A stretch of 36,863 nt of DNA from Candidatus Gastranaerophilales bacterium (GTDB lineage Bacteria > Cyanobacteriota > Vampirovibrionia > Gastranaerophilales > Gastranaerophilaceae): NCBI GenBank assembly GCA_947631645.1, contig CANRMD010000016.1:1-36863 (forward strand), written 5' to 3'. A program made the translations under genes and the position numbers. The notes under the pieces were generated by a model. The model was not told the origin of the DNA. It was given only the letters and a program-made list of their open reading frames with translations, and ran no database searches. Positions 16,917-26,123 of this stretch are shown piece after piece (within the stretch, counting starts at the first letter, position 1; every line of letters starts with the position of its first letter).

Positions 16917-17360
16917 TTATATCATTGTTTTTCTTATGTTGTTTTTAGATTTTTCAATATCTCTGATTTTTCTTTCAACTGATTTTATTTGTTCGCCTAG
17001 TACTTTTCTTTGTTCTTTGATTAATTGATATTGAGTATCAATTTCCTGATATTTAGCTTTGTAATCTAACAATTCGTTTCTGATATTAACTTGAGCATTG
17101 TCCAATTCAAATAAAGCGTTGTTAAAACTGTTAGATTGGCTTGAAACTGCATTTTGTGCGTAAGTTTGAGATTCTTTTGTATCTTCACTTATATTTGCGT
17201 TAGAGTGAACATGTTCGGGAAGTTCTTTCGGCGGTTCGGATATTTCATTTGTTTCCGGCACGACTTCAAATTCGGTAGGGTCAAAAACCATGCCTTCCGC
17301 GTATGCTTTCCCTGCAAGTGCAAATATAATCAGTGAAATTAATATAAAGATTTTTTTCAT
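16917..17360 (-). CDS. Secreted coiled-coil protein of unknown function
   Basis: The 147-residue protein starts with a signal peptide (MKKIFILISLIIFALAGKAYA, cleavage before EG), followed by a Pro/Glu-rich spacer. The C-terminal coiled coil (about 75-140) has heptad-like spacing of Leu, Ile and Val among Glu, Lys and Gln. It should act in the periplasm. The ATG at 17360 is preferred because AGGGGAG lies 7 nt before it; an in-frame ATG at 17417 would put 19 polar and aromatic residues before the signal peptide. The gene diverges from mfd and ends in its own terminator. The family is not recognised. Confidence 0.8.
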   Translation of the reverse strand: MKKIFILISLIIFALAGKAYAEGMVFDPTEFEVVPETNEISEPPKELPEHVHSNANISEDTKESQTYAQNAVSSQSNSFNNALFELDNAQVNIRNELLDYKAKYQEIDTQYQLIKEQRKVLGEQIKSVERKIRDIEKSKNNIRKTMI

Positions 17361-17456
17361 TCCATACTCCCCTATATAAAAATAATAATATTTATTATCT
17401 ATTGTAGCATCATTCATATAATTGATAAAATTGTTTCAGAGTTTTAAAATTAAATA

Positions 17457-20400
17457 ATGCAAGAATTTATTAAACAATTAAATTGTGATTATTCCGAAAA
17501 AATAACTGCTTTATTGAAAAAGAAGACTTCTTTTGCACTAAGCGGTATAACTAACTGTGCAAAGTTATTAATACTGGCACAAGCTGCAGTTAAAGACCGT
17601 AAAAAAATAGCTTTTGTTGTTGAAACGGAACAACAGGCTTTGAAATTTCAGAATGATTTGAAGAAACTTTTTTCGATTAATGCGGTTATTTTTCCTTATC
17701 AGGATGGGTCAATTTATGATTCTAATTCAAAAAATCTTTACAAATATTCAAAACAGGTAAGTATACTTAGTAATGAAGCATCACACAATATAATTATAAT
17801 TCCGCAAAAGGCTCTGTTTGAAAAGTTTTGTGATAATTCGTTTTTTGAAAAAAATAATATAAAAATAAAACTTAATGAAGATATTGATGTGGATAAACTT
17901 GCCCTAAAACTTGTAAAACTCGGGTATAAAAGAAAAACACTTGTTGCCGATATAGGAGAATTCAGTATAAGAGGAGATATTATTGATATATTTCCTTTGA
18001 ATGATAATCCTGTCCGTTTGGAATTATGGGGAGAAACAGTTACAGATATAAGACTTTTTGATGCATCTTCTCAAAAAAGTATAAAAAAAACCGATATTGC
18101 AATCATTCAGCCTGTCTATAAGTTTATATTGGATATGAATTCCTATAAACCGATTGACAAAATTGCCGATAAAGATGATGAAAATCAATTGGAAATTATA
18201 GAAAATATTAAGCAAGAAAACTATTTTGAGGGTATAGAATATTATGAATCATATTTTAATCCCGATTTAGCACCAATTTCAAAACTTTTATCCAAAGAAT
18301 ACGTTTTTATTTTTGATGATTATACCCAGTTTAAATCACGATATGAACAAACCGATGAAAACCTTATAAAACAGTATAATGAAAATATTTCAACAAATCT
18401 TACAATGCCTTTAGCCGGTATAAACCATTTGAATTTAAAGGAATTTTTAACAACTCTGAGCGGGTTTGAAAAAATTTATTTTGATAATTTTATTTCCGAA
18501 GATTTTGATATAAATATTGAACTTACAACAGAGCTTGTTCCTTATTTTGCTTCGGGAATGGAAGATATTGCAGCTTTTATAAGTGAAAAATTGAAGCAAA
18601 ATTATCGGATAATTACCGCAACAGACTATAAAAACAGAATAGAAGAAATTTTAAAAGAGTTTGAAATTCCATATTCGTACAATATGTCTGATTTACACAG
18701 TGTCTATATTACGGATAATATAACGCTTGCTGGCAGTATTATTGAAGATTGTAAACTTATAATTATTACGGACAAAGAGTTTTTTAATAAACGTTCAAAA
18801 GAAATAACCGGTACAAGGTTTAATTATAAGCGTGAAAATCTTGATTTTATAGAAACTTTGAACGATATAAAAGACGGCGACTATATTGTACATATGGTAC
18901 ACGGAATCGGGATATTTAAAGGATTATCAAAACAGCTTATAGACGGAGAAGAAAAAGATTATTTAACTCTTGAATACGCTCACGGAGATAAACTGCATAT
19001 TTCCGCCGAGCAGATAAATATGCTGTGCAGGTACAGGGGCTCCGGAAATGTTCTGCCTCCTTTATCTAAAATGGGCGGTAACGATTGGAATAACACTAAA
19101 ACAAAAGTTAAAAAGGCCGTAGAAGATGTTGCCCAAGACTTAATTAATCTCTATGCCCTAAGAAAAATCTCTCAAGGATATGCGTTTGAACCTGATACTA
19201 TATGGCAATATGAGATGGAAGATGCATTCGGTTATACCGAAACACCCGACCAAATGAAAGCAATCCAAGATACAAAAGCGGATATGGAATCTGATAAGCC
19301 TATGGATAGGCTAATATGCGGAGATGTAGGGTTTGGTAAAACGGAAATAGCAATAAGAGCTATTTTTAAAGCGGTTATGTCTTCAAAACAAGCGGCAGTT
19401 GTTGTGCCTACTACAATTCTTGCCCTCCAGCATTATCAAACGATTTCGGAAAGATTTAAACCTTTCCCCGTTAAAGTTGAATTATTATCAAGATTTAAGT
19501 CGGCTAAGGAACAAAAAAATGTTATAAAAAAACTGATTTTAGGAGAAGTTGATGTTGTAATAGGCACCCATAGACTTTTGCAAGATGATGTTCAATTTAA
19601 AGATTTAGGACTGCTTGTAATAGATGAGGAGCATAAATTCGGTGTAGCACATAAGGAAAAGTTAAAAAGATTAAAGAAAAATATTGATATATTGACTATG
19701 TCTGCTACTCCTATACCGAGGACTCTTTATATGTCTTTATCCGGCATAAAAGATATGAGTATAATTAATACTCCGCCGACAAACAGGCTCCCTGTTAAAA
19801 CATTTGTTTGCGAATTTAAAGAAAATATTATTAAAAATGCAATAAATTATGAAATAGAAAGAGAAGGGCAGGTTTTTTATCTGTATAACAGAGTTGAAAG
19901 TATATATGAATTTGCACGGCAGTTAAAAAATCTGATGCCAAATATAAGGCTGGCAGTTGCTCATGGTCAGATGGATAAAAGTCAGCTTGAACAGATTATG
20001 ACGGACTTTTTAAACCGCGAGTATGATGTTTTATTGTGCACCACTATTATTGAGTCGGGACTTGATATACAAAATGCAAATACAATGATAATTCATGATG
20101 CTCAAAAGTTCGGGCTTGCACAGTTGTATCAAATAAGAGGAAGAGTGGGCAGAACCGACCGTCAGGCTTTTTGCTACTGCCTTTATAAAGACACTAAAAA
20201 TCTTTCATCGGACGCAATTAAACGTCTGCAATATATTAAGGAATTTACATCCCTCGGAAGCGGGTATCAAATTGCGATGAGAGATATTGAAATAAGAGGA
20301 GTCGGTAATGTTTTAGGTACAAAACAGCATGGGCAAATGGTTAATGTCGGTTTTGATACATATTGCCAATTACTTGAAGATGCGATTAACGAACTTCAAA

Positions 20401-20915
20401 ACGGTAAATCAGTTGAATATAAGCCCGCAATTGTTGACATAAATGTTACTGCATTTATTCCCGATGAGTGGGTAGGCTCTAAAGAACAAAAAATGATTGA
20501 ATATAAACGTTTAGCGGATGTGAAATCAATAGCCCAGCTTGATGCAATACAATCAGAATGGAAAGACAGATTTTCTAAAATGTCGGAACCTGTTGAAAAT
20601 CTGATAAAATTAGTTCATTTAAGACTGCTTGCAACTCAGGCGGGAATTTCTTTAATTCGTGAAGTTGATAATTCAATAAGAATTTATACAAACATGTCTA
20701 AAGGTGAATGGAATATAATAAGTGCAAGTGCTGATAAAAATATTACGAAATATATTAAATATACTTTAGCCCCAAAGTCTTGCACTGACGGTATAGGAAT
20801 ACTTTTATTAAACGGAGCTTATTTAAATTTTGAAGAATTATTTAACATTCTGTCTAATTTATTTTATCATATTTTAAAGATAGGATATGATTATAATCCA
20901 AATAATAAAGGTTAG
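17457..20915 (+). CDS. mfd: Transcription-repair coupling factor
   Basis: Mfd removes RNA polymerase stalled at DNA damage and recruits UvrA for nucleotide excision repair. The 1152 residues match the usual length. In order are UvrB-homology domains (about 1-330), the CarD-like RNA polymerase interaction domain (about 470-570, DGDYIVHMVHGIGIFKGL) and the translocase. The translocase has Walker A GDVGFGKTE near 620, DEEH near 722 and MSATPIPRTL, with helicase motif VI near QIRGRVGRTDR. The C-terminal TRCF domain contains EYKRLADV. A weak ribosome site precedes the ATG. The next gene follows after 19 bp, suggesting an operon. Confidence 0.98.
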   Translation: MQEFIKQLNCDYSEKITALLKKKTSFALSGITNCAKLLILAQAAVKDRKKIAFVVETEQQALKFQNDLKKLFSINAVIFPYQDGSIYDSNSKNLYKYSKQVSILSNEASHNIIIIPQKALFEKFCDNSFFEKNNIKIKLNEDIDVDKLALKLVKLGYKRKTLVADIGEFSIRGDIIDIFPLNDNPVRLELWGETVTDIRLFDASSQKSIKKTDIAIIQPVYKFILDMNSYKPIDKIADKDDENQLEIIENIKQENYFEGIEYYESYFNPDLAPISKLLSKEYVFIFDDYTQFKSRYEQTDENLIKQYNENISTNLTMPLAGINHLNLKEFLTTLSGFEKIYFDNFISEDFDINIELTTELVPYFASGMEDIAAFISEKLKQNYRIITATDYKNRIEEILKEFEIPYSYNMSDLHSVYITDNITLAGSIIEDCKLIIITDKEFFNKRSKEITGTRFNYKRENLDFIETLNDIKDGDYIVHMVHGIGIFKGLSKQLIDGEEKDYLTLEYAHGDKLHISAEQINMLCRYRGSGNVLPPLSKMGGNDWNNTKTKVKKAVEDVAQDLINLYALRKISQGYAFEPDTIWQYEMEDAFGYTETPDQMKAIQDTKADMESDKPMDRLICGDVGFGKTEIAIRAIFKAVMSSKQAAVVVPTTILALQHYQTISERFKPFPVKVELLSRFKSAKEQKNVIKKLILGEVDVVIGTHRLLQDDVQFKDLGLLVIDEEHKFGVAHKEKLKRLKKNIDILTMSATPIPRTLYMSLSGIKDMSIINTPPTNRLPVKTFVCEFKENIIKNAINYEIEREGQVFYLYNRVESIYEFARQLKNLMPNIRLAVAHGQMDKSQLEQIMTDFLNREYDVLLCTTIIESGLDIQNANTMIIHDAQKFGLAQLYQIRGRVGRTDRQAFCYCLYKDTKNLSSDAIKRLQYIKEFTSLGSGYQIAMRDIEIRGVGNVLGTKQHGQMVNVGFDTYCQLLEDAINELQNGKSVEYKPAIVDINVTAFIPDEWVGSKEQKMIEYKRLADVKSIAQLDAIQSEWKDRFSKMSEPVENLIKLVHLRLLATQAGISLIREVDNSIRIYTNMSKGEWNIISASADKNITKYIKYTLAPKSCTDGIGILLLNGAYLNFEELFNILSNLFYHILKIGYDYNPNNKG

Positions 20916-20934
20916 TTAATCTAAGGAGAAATAT

Positions 20935-22077
20935 ATGAATAAATTAAAAATAGCATTATTTGCCCTTTTGGCAGTATTTGTTTTTACGGGTTGTTCTATA
21001 AAAAAGAATGATACTGATTTAATTAAAGTAAATAATACTGTTATTACTAAGTCTGAGTACGATAATGCTTATGCTTCTGTTACTTCAAATCAAATGTTTG
21101 CACAGATGGGAATTGATTTGAAAAATGATATGGATAACTTTTTTTCTCTTATGATGAGAGATAAAGTTGTATCAGAATTGATAATAAAAGCACTTTTAAA
21201 TGAAGAAATGGAAAAAAATAAAATAAGTGTTTCCAAAGAAGAATTAGCAAATGCGGAAAAAGAAATAATCGGCAGATACGGCGGTTCTAAAGAACAGCTT
21301 ATGCAAGTTTTAAAATTAAACGGAGTAAGCTATGAAAAGTTTAAAAAAGATATTGAAGATGAAATAAAATTAAAGAAGTTTGTAGATTCAATTGCAATGG
21401 TTTCTGTCGGTGAAAGTGAAGCAAAGAAATATTACAATGAAAATCAGGATAAATTTAAATATCCGAAAAGAGTTCGGGCTTCTCATATTTTAATTGCTGC
21501 TAACCCCGAACAATATAAAGCAAAATTAAGAAATGAAAATAAAAATATTACCAATGAAGAACTAATTGAAAAAACTCAGGAATATATGAATGCACAACTA
21601 AAAGTTGCTAAAGAAATACAGGCAAAAGTTAAAAAATCACCGTCAAGTTTTGCTGTAGTTGCTAAAGAAAAATCACAAGATACTGCAAGTGCATTGAGAG
21701 GCGGAGATTTAGGTTTCTTTGCAAAAGAAGAAATGGTTGAACCTTTTGCCAATAAAGCATTTTCTATGGCTCCTAATACAATAAGTGAAGTTGTTCAAAC
21801 TCCTTACGGTTATCATATTATTATGGTTACCGATAGACAAGAAGCCGGAACATATTCTTTTGAACAATCCAAAAAAGATATTATTAACTACCTTGAAAGC
21901 CAAGATAAAGTTGATATTTTGAAAAATAAAATAGAAACTTTGAGAAAAGATGCTAAAATTCATTATTTTGACGAAAACTATGACCCTGAAAATATTCAAA
22001 AGAAAATAAGAGCAGCAGCAAAAGATAACCCTGAATTGAGCCAATCTTTTGCAAATCAAAATCAACAAAATAAATAG
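20935..22077 (+). CDS. PpiC/SurA-type peptidyl-prolyl isomerase lipoprotein
   Basis: The 380-residue protein has a lipoprotein signal (VFVFTGC, lipid-modified Cys at residue 20), an N-terminal SurA/PrsA-like chaperone region (about 35-160) and a parvulin domain. The parvulin domain is marked by VRASHILIA, GGDLGFFAKEEMVEPFANKAF and TPYGYHIIMVTDR. It should assist folding of exported or outer-membrane proteins as a membrane-anchored periplasmic foldase. An insert of about 40 charged residues lies inside the parvulin domain after the first strand. A strong AAGGAG ribosome site lies 8 nt before the ATG. It follows mfd by 19 bp and ends at a strong terminator. PrsA-like or SurA-like naming is not settled by sequence alone. 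Confidence 0.92.
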   Translation: MNKLKIALFALLAVFVFTGCSIKKNDTDLIKVNNTVITKSEYDNAYASVTSNQMFAQMGIDLKNDMDNFFSLMMRDKVVSELIIKALLNEEMEKNKISVSKEELANAEKEIIGRYGGSKEQLMQVLKLNGVSYEKFKKDIEDEIKLKKFVDSIAMVSVGESEAKKYYNENQDKFKYPKRVRASHILIAANPEQYKAKLRNENKNITNEELIEKTQEYMNAQLKVAKEIQAKVKKSPSSFAVVAKEKSQDTASALRGGDLGFFAKEEMVEPFANKAFSMAPNTISEVVQTPYGYHIIMVTDRQEAGTYSFEQSKKDIINYLESQDKVDILKNKIETLRKDAKIHYFDENYDPENIQKKIRAAAKDNPELSQSFANQNQQNK

Positions 22078-22086
22078 TTTTTAAAG

Positions 22087-22121
22087 TGCGGGTAAATGTT
22101 ATTATTTGCCCGCATTTTTTT
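22087..22121 (+). terminator. Rho-independent terminator after the parvulin lipoprotein
   Basis: An 11-bp stem (22087-22097 with 22104-22114, one G-U pair) with a 6-nt loop is followed by seven T. The ribosome site of rfaE2 begins directly after the T run, so readthrough or a nearby promoter is needed for rfaE2. Confidence 0.9.
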
Positions 22122-22130
22122 GGAGAAAAT

Positions 22131-22592
22131 ATGCTAATTAAAAGAAACAAAATTGATAATTTAATAAATAAACTTCGCTCAGAGGGAAAAACAATTGTGA
22201 CTACCAACGGTTGTTTTGATATTTTGCACGTCGGGCATGTAAGGTATTTAGAAAAAACAAAAAGTTTTGCGGATGTTTTAATTGTTGCTTTAAACTCTGA
22301 TAAATCAGTAAGGAGTATAAAAGGCGAGGGGCGTCCCATAAATAATGAAAATGACAGAGCTGAAGTATTAAGTGCTCTAAGAAGTGTTGATTATGTAGTT
22401 TTATTTGATGAAGATTCTCCTTTGAACTTATTACTTCAAATAAAACCCGATGTTCATACAAAAGGTGCGGATTATACAATAGAAACTTTGCCTGAGGCAA
22501 AAGGAATTATGGAAAACGGAGGCAGAATAGAATTTATAAGTTTTGTAGAGGGCAAATCCACTACTTCAATTATTGAAAAGATGAGAAAATAA
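22131..22592 (+). CDS. rfaE2: D-glycero-beta-D-manno-heptose 1-phosphate adenylyltransferase
   Basis: This cytidylyltransferase-like enzyme activates heptose 1-phosphate with ATP to ADP-heptose for the LPS inner core. The 153-residue protein has TNGCFDILHVGHVRYLE (the HxGH nucleotide-binding motif), LNSDKSVRSIKG, NNENDRAEVLSALRSVD and VEGKSTTSIIEKM, all typical of RfaE domain II (HldE C-terminal half). It is a stand-alone domain without the sugar kinase. The ATG at 22131 is chosen because GGAG lies 6 nt before it; an in-frame ATG at 22086 would start inside the terminator stem. The next gene follows by 20 bp. Confidence 0.93.
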   Translation: MLIKRNKIDNLINKLRSEGKTIVTTNGCFDILHVGHVRYLEKTKSFADVLIVALNSDKSVRSIKGEGRPINNENDRAEVLSALRSVDYVVLFDEDSPLNLLLQIKPDVHTKGADYTIETLPEAKGIMENGGRIEFISFVEGKSTTSIIEKMRK

Positions 22593-22612
22593 TTAAAAAC
22601 AGAAAGAGAAGT

Positions 22613-23158
22613 ATGAAAAAAATATTATCATTATTTTTAATTTTAGTTTTATTTTTAATTCAAAATACATGTTTTGCAGTTATAAATGATGGCTTATCGG
22701 TAAAAAGAGAAGAGTTAATATTAAAATCCGAATTAAAAAAGAAATACTTAGCTTATGAATATATAATAACAAATCAATCAAGAGAAAATATAGAAATAAA
22801 AAATGCACAAGTAATAAACGGAATAAGCGGTACAGTAGCGTTTAATGCAAATGAAGAAGGGGCGAAAAAATCAATCGGCAGATTATGGATAGTTATGGGG
22901 CCCTTGGGATTGTTTACTTTAGGACTTGGCTGGGTAGCAGGGGTATTGGGTACTCCTATTGCCGCAATAAAAGGGCATTTGAAAAAAAATAAAATAGAAA
23001 AAGAAAGTGAAAATTACAAAATTGATGTATCCGTTGGCATATTACAGCCTCAAGAAAGTATAAGAATAAAAATATTAACAACATTTGGAACATCACCGCA
23101 ATTGAAACTAACGGCAGCAGACCCAAAAACAGGTAAACCGGAAACGGTAATATATTAA
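22613..23158 (+). CDS. Exported or membrane-anchored hypothetical protein
   Basis: The 181-residue protein begins with a signal peptide (hydrophobic residues 4-18, cleavage after CFA, residue 22). A beta-rich segment follows, including YEYIITNQSRENIEI, which resembles domains of periplasmic proteins with an Ig-like fold. A hydrophobic glycine-rich helix lies at about 88-118. The last part is again beta-rich and has no motif I recognise. An AGAGAAGT site precedes the ATG. It follows rfaE2 by 20 bp and is probably co-transcribed. A role in the envelope is likely from topology, but no function can be assigned. Confidence 0.75.
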   Translation: MKKILSLFLILVLFLIQNTCFAVINDGLSVKREELILKSELKKKYLAYEYIITNQSRENIEIKNAQVINGISGTVAFNANEEGAKKSIGRLWIVMGPLGLFTLGLGWVAGVLGTPIAAIKGHLKKNKIEKESENYKIDVSVGILQPQESIRIKILTTFGTSPQLKLTAADPKTGKPETVIY

Positions 23159-23170
23159 AGGCAGAAGTTT

Positions 23171-23425
23171 TTATTTATCCTCATTAGTCTCCTTGTCGTT
23201 TCCATATTTATCATTTATTATACATTCCGGTTCATCAAATTTTTTGGTTACTTCAGTTAAGTAATCATTAATTGTATAACTTAAACTGACTAATTTTTTT
23301 TGCTCAATTTCAACCTCTCCTTCAAGGGCTCTTTCCATAAACTCCATAAGGGTTGAAACACGTTCAATTTTAATACCGATTTCAGAGGCACGTTCACTAA
23401 GGTTTACATTATTGTTATTTTTCAT
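23171..23425 (-). CDS. Small hypothetical protein, divergent partner of the Xre regulator
   Basis: This 84-residue protein is polar and probably helical (SERASEIGIKIERVSTLMEFMERALEG), with an acidic Lys/Glu/Asp tail. The ATG at 23425 is chosen because AAGGGAG lies 8 nt before it; an in-frame ATG at 23482 would lie inside the operator region. It diverges from the Xre-type regulator with 64 bp between start codons, and the intergenic region carries a promoter and three operator-like repeats. Such gene pairs are often regulator-target or toxin-antitoxin-like pairs, but this sequence shows no toxin signature I can identify. Confidence 0.7.
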   Translation of the reverse strand: MKNNNNVNLSERASEIGIKIERVSTLMEFMERALEGEVEIEQKKLVSLSYTINDYLTEVTKKFDEPECIINDKYGNDKETNEDK

Positions 23426-23442
23426 ATTGCACTCCCTTTTGC

Positions 23443-23478
23443 TAGTGTGATTAGTTGTGATTAATGCTAGTATAACTA
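23443..23478. promoter_or_regulatory. Three operator-like palindromes between divergent genes
   Basis: Three copies of a TAGT-N3/4-AYTA palindrome lie in tandem: 23443-23453 (TAGT GTG ATTA), 23452-23463 (TAGT TGTG ATTA) and 23468-23478 (TAGT ATA ACTA, a perfect palindrome). The word GTGATTA repeats exactly 10 bp apart (23447 and 23457), one helical turn. They overlap the -10 region of the minus-strand gene and lie just before the Xre start. The likely ligand is the Xre protein itself, by analogy with other self-regulating Xre genes. Confidence 0.5.
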
Positions 23479-23497
23479 ACAATAATTAAATGGACAA
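23469..23497 (-). promoter_or_regulatory. Predicted promoter of the small divergent gene
   Basis: On the minus strand TTGTCC (23497-23492) and TATACT (23474-23469) are separated by 17 bp. The -35 overlaps the first codons of the Xre gene, and the -10 overlaps the third operator-like site, so a bound repressor would block it. Confidence 0.5.
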
Positions 23498-23702
23498 GGG
23501 ATATTTACAAAAATTTGCAAAACACTTGAAAAAGTTAAGAACAAGTAAAAATTTAACTCAAGATGATTTAGGGGTAAACGGTATTTCTCGTTCAATGATA
23601 AGTTTGGTAGAAACAGCACAAACTGATATCACAATATCAAAATTGAAAATTATAGCTGATAATCTTAATATAAAAGTAAAAGATTTATTTGATTTTGAAT
23701 AA
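23490..23702 (+). CDS. Xre-family HTH transcriptional regulator
   Basis: The 70-residue protein is a single HTH_3 domain: LKKLRTSKNLTQDDLG, then the recognition helix region ISRSMISLVETAQTDI, and ITISKLKIIADNLNIKVKDLFDFE, ending like many stand-alone Xre proteins. It should bind DNA as a dimer. There is no ribosome site before the ATG, and a TATAAC at 23471-23476 sits only 13 nt upstream, so the mRNA may have a very short leader. It diverges from the small gene at 23425 across the operator array and is probably autoregulatory. It is followed by lpxD after 60 bp, but a functional link to lipid A is not implied. Confidence 0.9.
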   Translation: MDKGYLQKFAKHLKKLRTSKNLTQDDLGVNGISRSMISLVETAQTDITISKLKIIADNLNIKVKDLFDFE

Positions 23703-23762
23703 AAAATTGTAATTTTCCCGCCCTCGTATTACAATAAATATAATCAAAAGAGGAATATAATT

Positions 23763-24854
23763 ATGAGGGATATAGATACAATGAGGGAATATTCACTTGA
23801 AGAAATATCGCAAATTGTAGGCGGTATTTTAACAAAGCTTGAAGATGTAAAGATTTCAAGGTTAGGGCCTCCGTTATTGGCTGATGAAAACACTTTAGCA
23901 CTTGCTTTAAATGAAGATGAAATAGAAAATTTGTCCAAAACAAAAGCAAAAGCAGCATTAGTTCCGATAGGAGTTACCTCGGAATTGATTTCAACGATAG
24001 AAGCGGAACGTCCTCGTTTAGCCATGATGAAATTACTTCATTTATTCTATATGCCGCCTGAAAGTACAGTAGGAATTCATCCGAGTGCAACAATTCATCC
24101 GACGGCAAAACTCGGTGAAAATGTATCAATCGGACCAAATGTTGTTATATCAAGAAACGTATCGGTCGGAAAAAATACAAAAATATTGGCTAATACATAT
24201 ATAGGAAGAAGCGTTCAAATCGGAGAAAACTGTCTGTTTCACCCGGGGTGCAACATTGGTGACAACGCAATTATAGGCAACAGAGTTATTTTACAGCACG
24301 GAGTCAGCATTGCGGCAGACGGGTTCAGCTTTGTTACTGAAAACCCTAACAATGTTGAAAATGCAAGACAAGAAGGCAGTGTAAAACAGGATAATTCTGA
24401 CCAAAAAATTTATAAAATTCCTTCTGTCGGTTCTGTTGTTATAGAAGATGATGTTGAAATTGGTGCAAATACCTGTATTGATAAAGGTACAATAGAAAAT
24501 ACAGTTATTGGCGAACAAACCAAAATTGATAATCTTGTTCAAATCGGGCACAATTGTAAAATCGGTAAGGGCTGTATGATTGTTTCACAAGTCGGTATCG
24601 CGGGCAGTTGTAAAATCGGGGACAGAACCGTTATAGCTGGTCAAGTCGGTATGGCAGACCATATTGAAATAGGAAGCGATTCAATTATTATGGCAAAAGC
24701 CGGTATTACAAGAAGCTTCCCCGAAAAATCCATTCTTATCGGTGCTCCCGCTATGCCCAGAAAAGATTTCATTAAACAAATGAAAAACATGAAAAAAGCG
24801 GAAGAACTTGTTAATAAGTTTAAAGAGTACGAACACTTATTAAAGGACTTATAA
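23763..24854 (+). CDS. lpxD: UDP-3-O-(3-hydroxyacyl)glucosamine N-acyltransferase
   Basis: LpxD adds the second hydroxyacyl chain in lipid A synthesis using acyl-ACP. The 363-residue protein has an N-terminal UDP-binding domain (about 1-100) and a left-handed beta-helix of hexapeptide repeats (IGENCLF, IGDNAII, IGKGCMI). The catalytic His is expected at H263 in [10 protein letters not shown], and [13 protein letters not shown] is also present. The C-terminal helix ([14 protein letters not shown]) fits the trimeric fold. GAGG lies 9 nt before the ATG at 23763; a second in-frame ATG at 23781 is possible. It heads an lpxD-lpxC-fabZ-lpxA run, with lpxC one base later. Confidence 0.97.
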   Translation: MRDIDTMREYSLEEISQIVGGILTKLEDVKISRLGPPLLADENTLALALNEDEIENLSKTKAKAALVPIGVTSELISTIEAERPRLAMMKLLHLFYMPPESTVGIHPSATIHPTAKLGENVSIGPNVVISRNVSVGKNTKILANTYIGRSVQIGENCLFHPGCNIGDNAIIGNRVILQHGVSIAADGFSFVTENPNNVENARQEGSVKQDNSDQKIYKIPSVGSVVIEDDVEIGANTCIDKGTIENTVIGEQTKIDNLVQIGHNCKIGKGCMIVSQVGIAGSCKIGDRTVIAGQVGMADHIEIGSDSIIMAKAGITRSFPEKSILIGAPAMPRKDFIKQMKNMKKAEELVNKFKEYEHLLKDL

Positions 24855-24855
24855 T

Positions 24856-25662
24856 ATGGCAACAATTAATAAGGAAGTCATATTAAACTCTGTAGCCTTA
24901 ATGACGGGGATAAATTCAGAAGCTAAGGTGTGTCCGTCGGAAAAAAAAGGTATCCGTTTTCATTTTAACAATAAAACAATAGAAGCAAATATTGATAATG
25001 TCGTTTCTACAGAGCATTGCACAGTCATAGGCAATAACGAAATTAAAGTAATGCTTATAGAACATTTTATGGCTGCTTGTGCAATATGTAAAATTGATGC
25101 TTTAGATGTGTATTTAACTCATTTCGAATTACCTATTTTGGACGGAAGCTCTAAAAAATGGGTTGAAGCATTTAAAAATGCGGGAATAAGTAACCCCGAA
25201 GAAAAAAAACTGACCGTGAAAGAACCTGTTTATTACTTAAACGGCAAAACCCATTTAATTGTTTTACCTTCCGATAAATTGAATTTGACATACAGTGTAA
25301 ATTATAAGCATAAAGATTTAAAAAACCGCTGGGTTTCATTAGATTTAAACAATTTAAACGAAATAATCGAGGCCAGAACATTCGGATATTTAGCAGAGCT
25401 TGAAATGCTCCAAAAGGCAGGTTATGGAAGAGGTGCAAGTTTGGAAAACACACTTGGACTCACTGATGACGGGTATACCGCAGAGTTAAAATCTGAATTT
25501 GAACCAATTAAACATAAAATACTTGATTTAATCGGTGATTTTTACCTTTCGGGATGCAATATTTTAAACTTTAAAGGTGAAATTATAGTAAAAGAAGCGG
25601 GACATACGGTACATAGTATAGTGGCAAAAGAATTAAAAAATAAGTTAGTATTGGAGGCATAA
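24856..25662 (+). CDS. lpxC: UDP-3-O-acyl-N-acetylglucosamine deacetylase
   Basis: LpxC catalyses the committed, zinc-dependent deacetylation in lipid A synthesis. The zinc ligands can be seen as H70 in IEHFMAA, H220 and D224 in KHKILDLIGD, with H250 in AGHTVH as the general acid. E53 in STEHC and GASLENTLGL fit the family. The protein is 268 residues, shorter than the roughly 305 of E. coli LpxC but within the range of short LpxC proteins. Its start follows the lpxD stop by one base, and its stop overlaps the fabZ start by one base, which indicates tight translational coupling. Confidence 0.96.
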   Translation: MATINKEVILNSVALMTGINSEAKVCPSEKKGIRFHFNNKTIEANIDNVVSTEHCTVIGNNEIKVMLIEHFMAACAICKIDALDVYLTHFELPILDGSSKKWVEAFKNAGISNPEEKKLTVKEPVYYLNGKTHLIVLPSDKLNLTYSVNYKHKDLKNRWVSLDLNNLNEIIEARTFGYLAELEMLQKAGYGRGASLENTLGLTDDGYTAELKSEFEPIKHKILDLIGDFYLSGCNILNFKGEIIVKEAGHTVHSIVAKELKNKLVLEA

Positions 25663-26114
25663 TGACGGAAGAACAAGTATTACAGTTCGATATTAAAGGA
25701 ATAATGGATTTAATACCTCACAGGTATCCTTTTATTTTGGTAGATAGAATTACCGAATGCGTACCGGGTAAATATTGTAAGGGTTACAAAAATTTAACCG
25801 TAAATGAAGCATTTTTTACGGGACATTTTCCGGGCAACCCCGTATTCCCCGGAGTATTGCAATTAGAAGCAATGGCTCAGGTATCGGCAGGATGCTTAGT
25901 TCCTTTGCCTGAATATAAAGATAAATTATTCTTATATGCGGGAATTGACGGGGTAAGATTTAGAAAACAAGTAATACCCGGTGATAAGTTTGAAATTGAA
26001 TCAGAACTTTTAAAAGTAAAAGGGCCGATTGCAAAAGTACACGCAAAAGGTTTGGTAGATGGACATGTGGCTGTTGAAGCAGATTTAATGTTTTCAATGG
26101 TCGGTAATAAATAG
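25662..26114 (+). CDS. fabZ: 3-hydroxyacyl-[acyl-carrier-protein] dehydratase
   Basis: FabZ dehydrates 3-hydroxyacyl-ACP and so competes with LpxA and LpxD for the same substrate, which is why it is often encoded beside them. The 150-residue hot-dog fold protein has IPHRYPFILVDRI and GHFPGNPVFPGVLQLEAMAQ with catalytic H55 and E69. The ATG overlaps the lpxC stop (TAATG) and has GGAGG upstream. It lies between lpxC and lpxA as in many Gram-negative genomes. Confidence 0.97.
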   Translation: MTEEQVLQFDIKGIMDLIPHRYPFILVDRITECVPGKYCKGYKNLTVNEAFFTGHFPGNPVFPGVLQLEAMAQVSAGCLVPLPEYKDKLFLYAGIDGVRFRKQVIPGDKFEIESELLKVKGPIAKVHAKGLVDGHVAVEADLMFSMVGNK

Positions 26115-26123
26115 GAGAAAATT

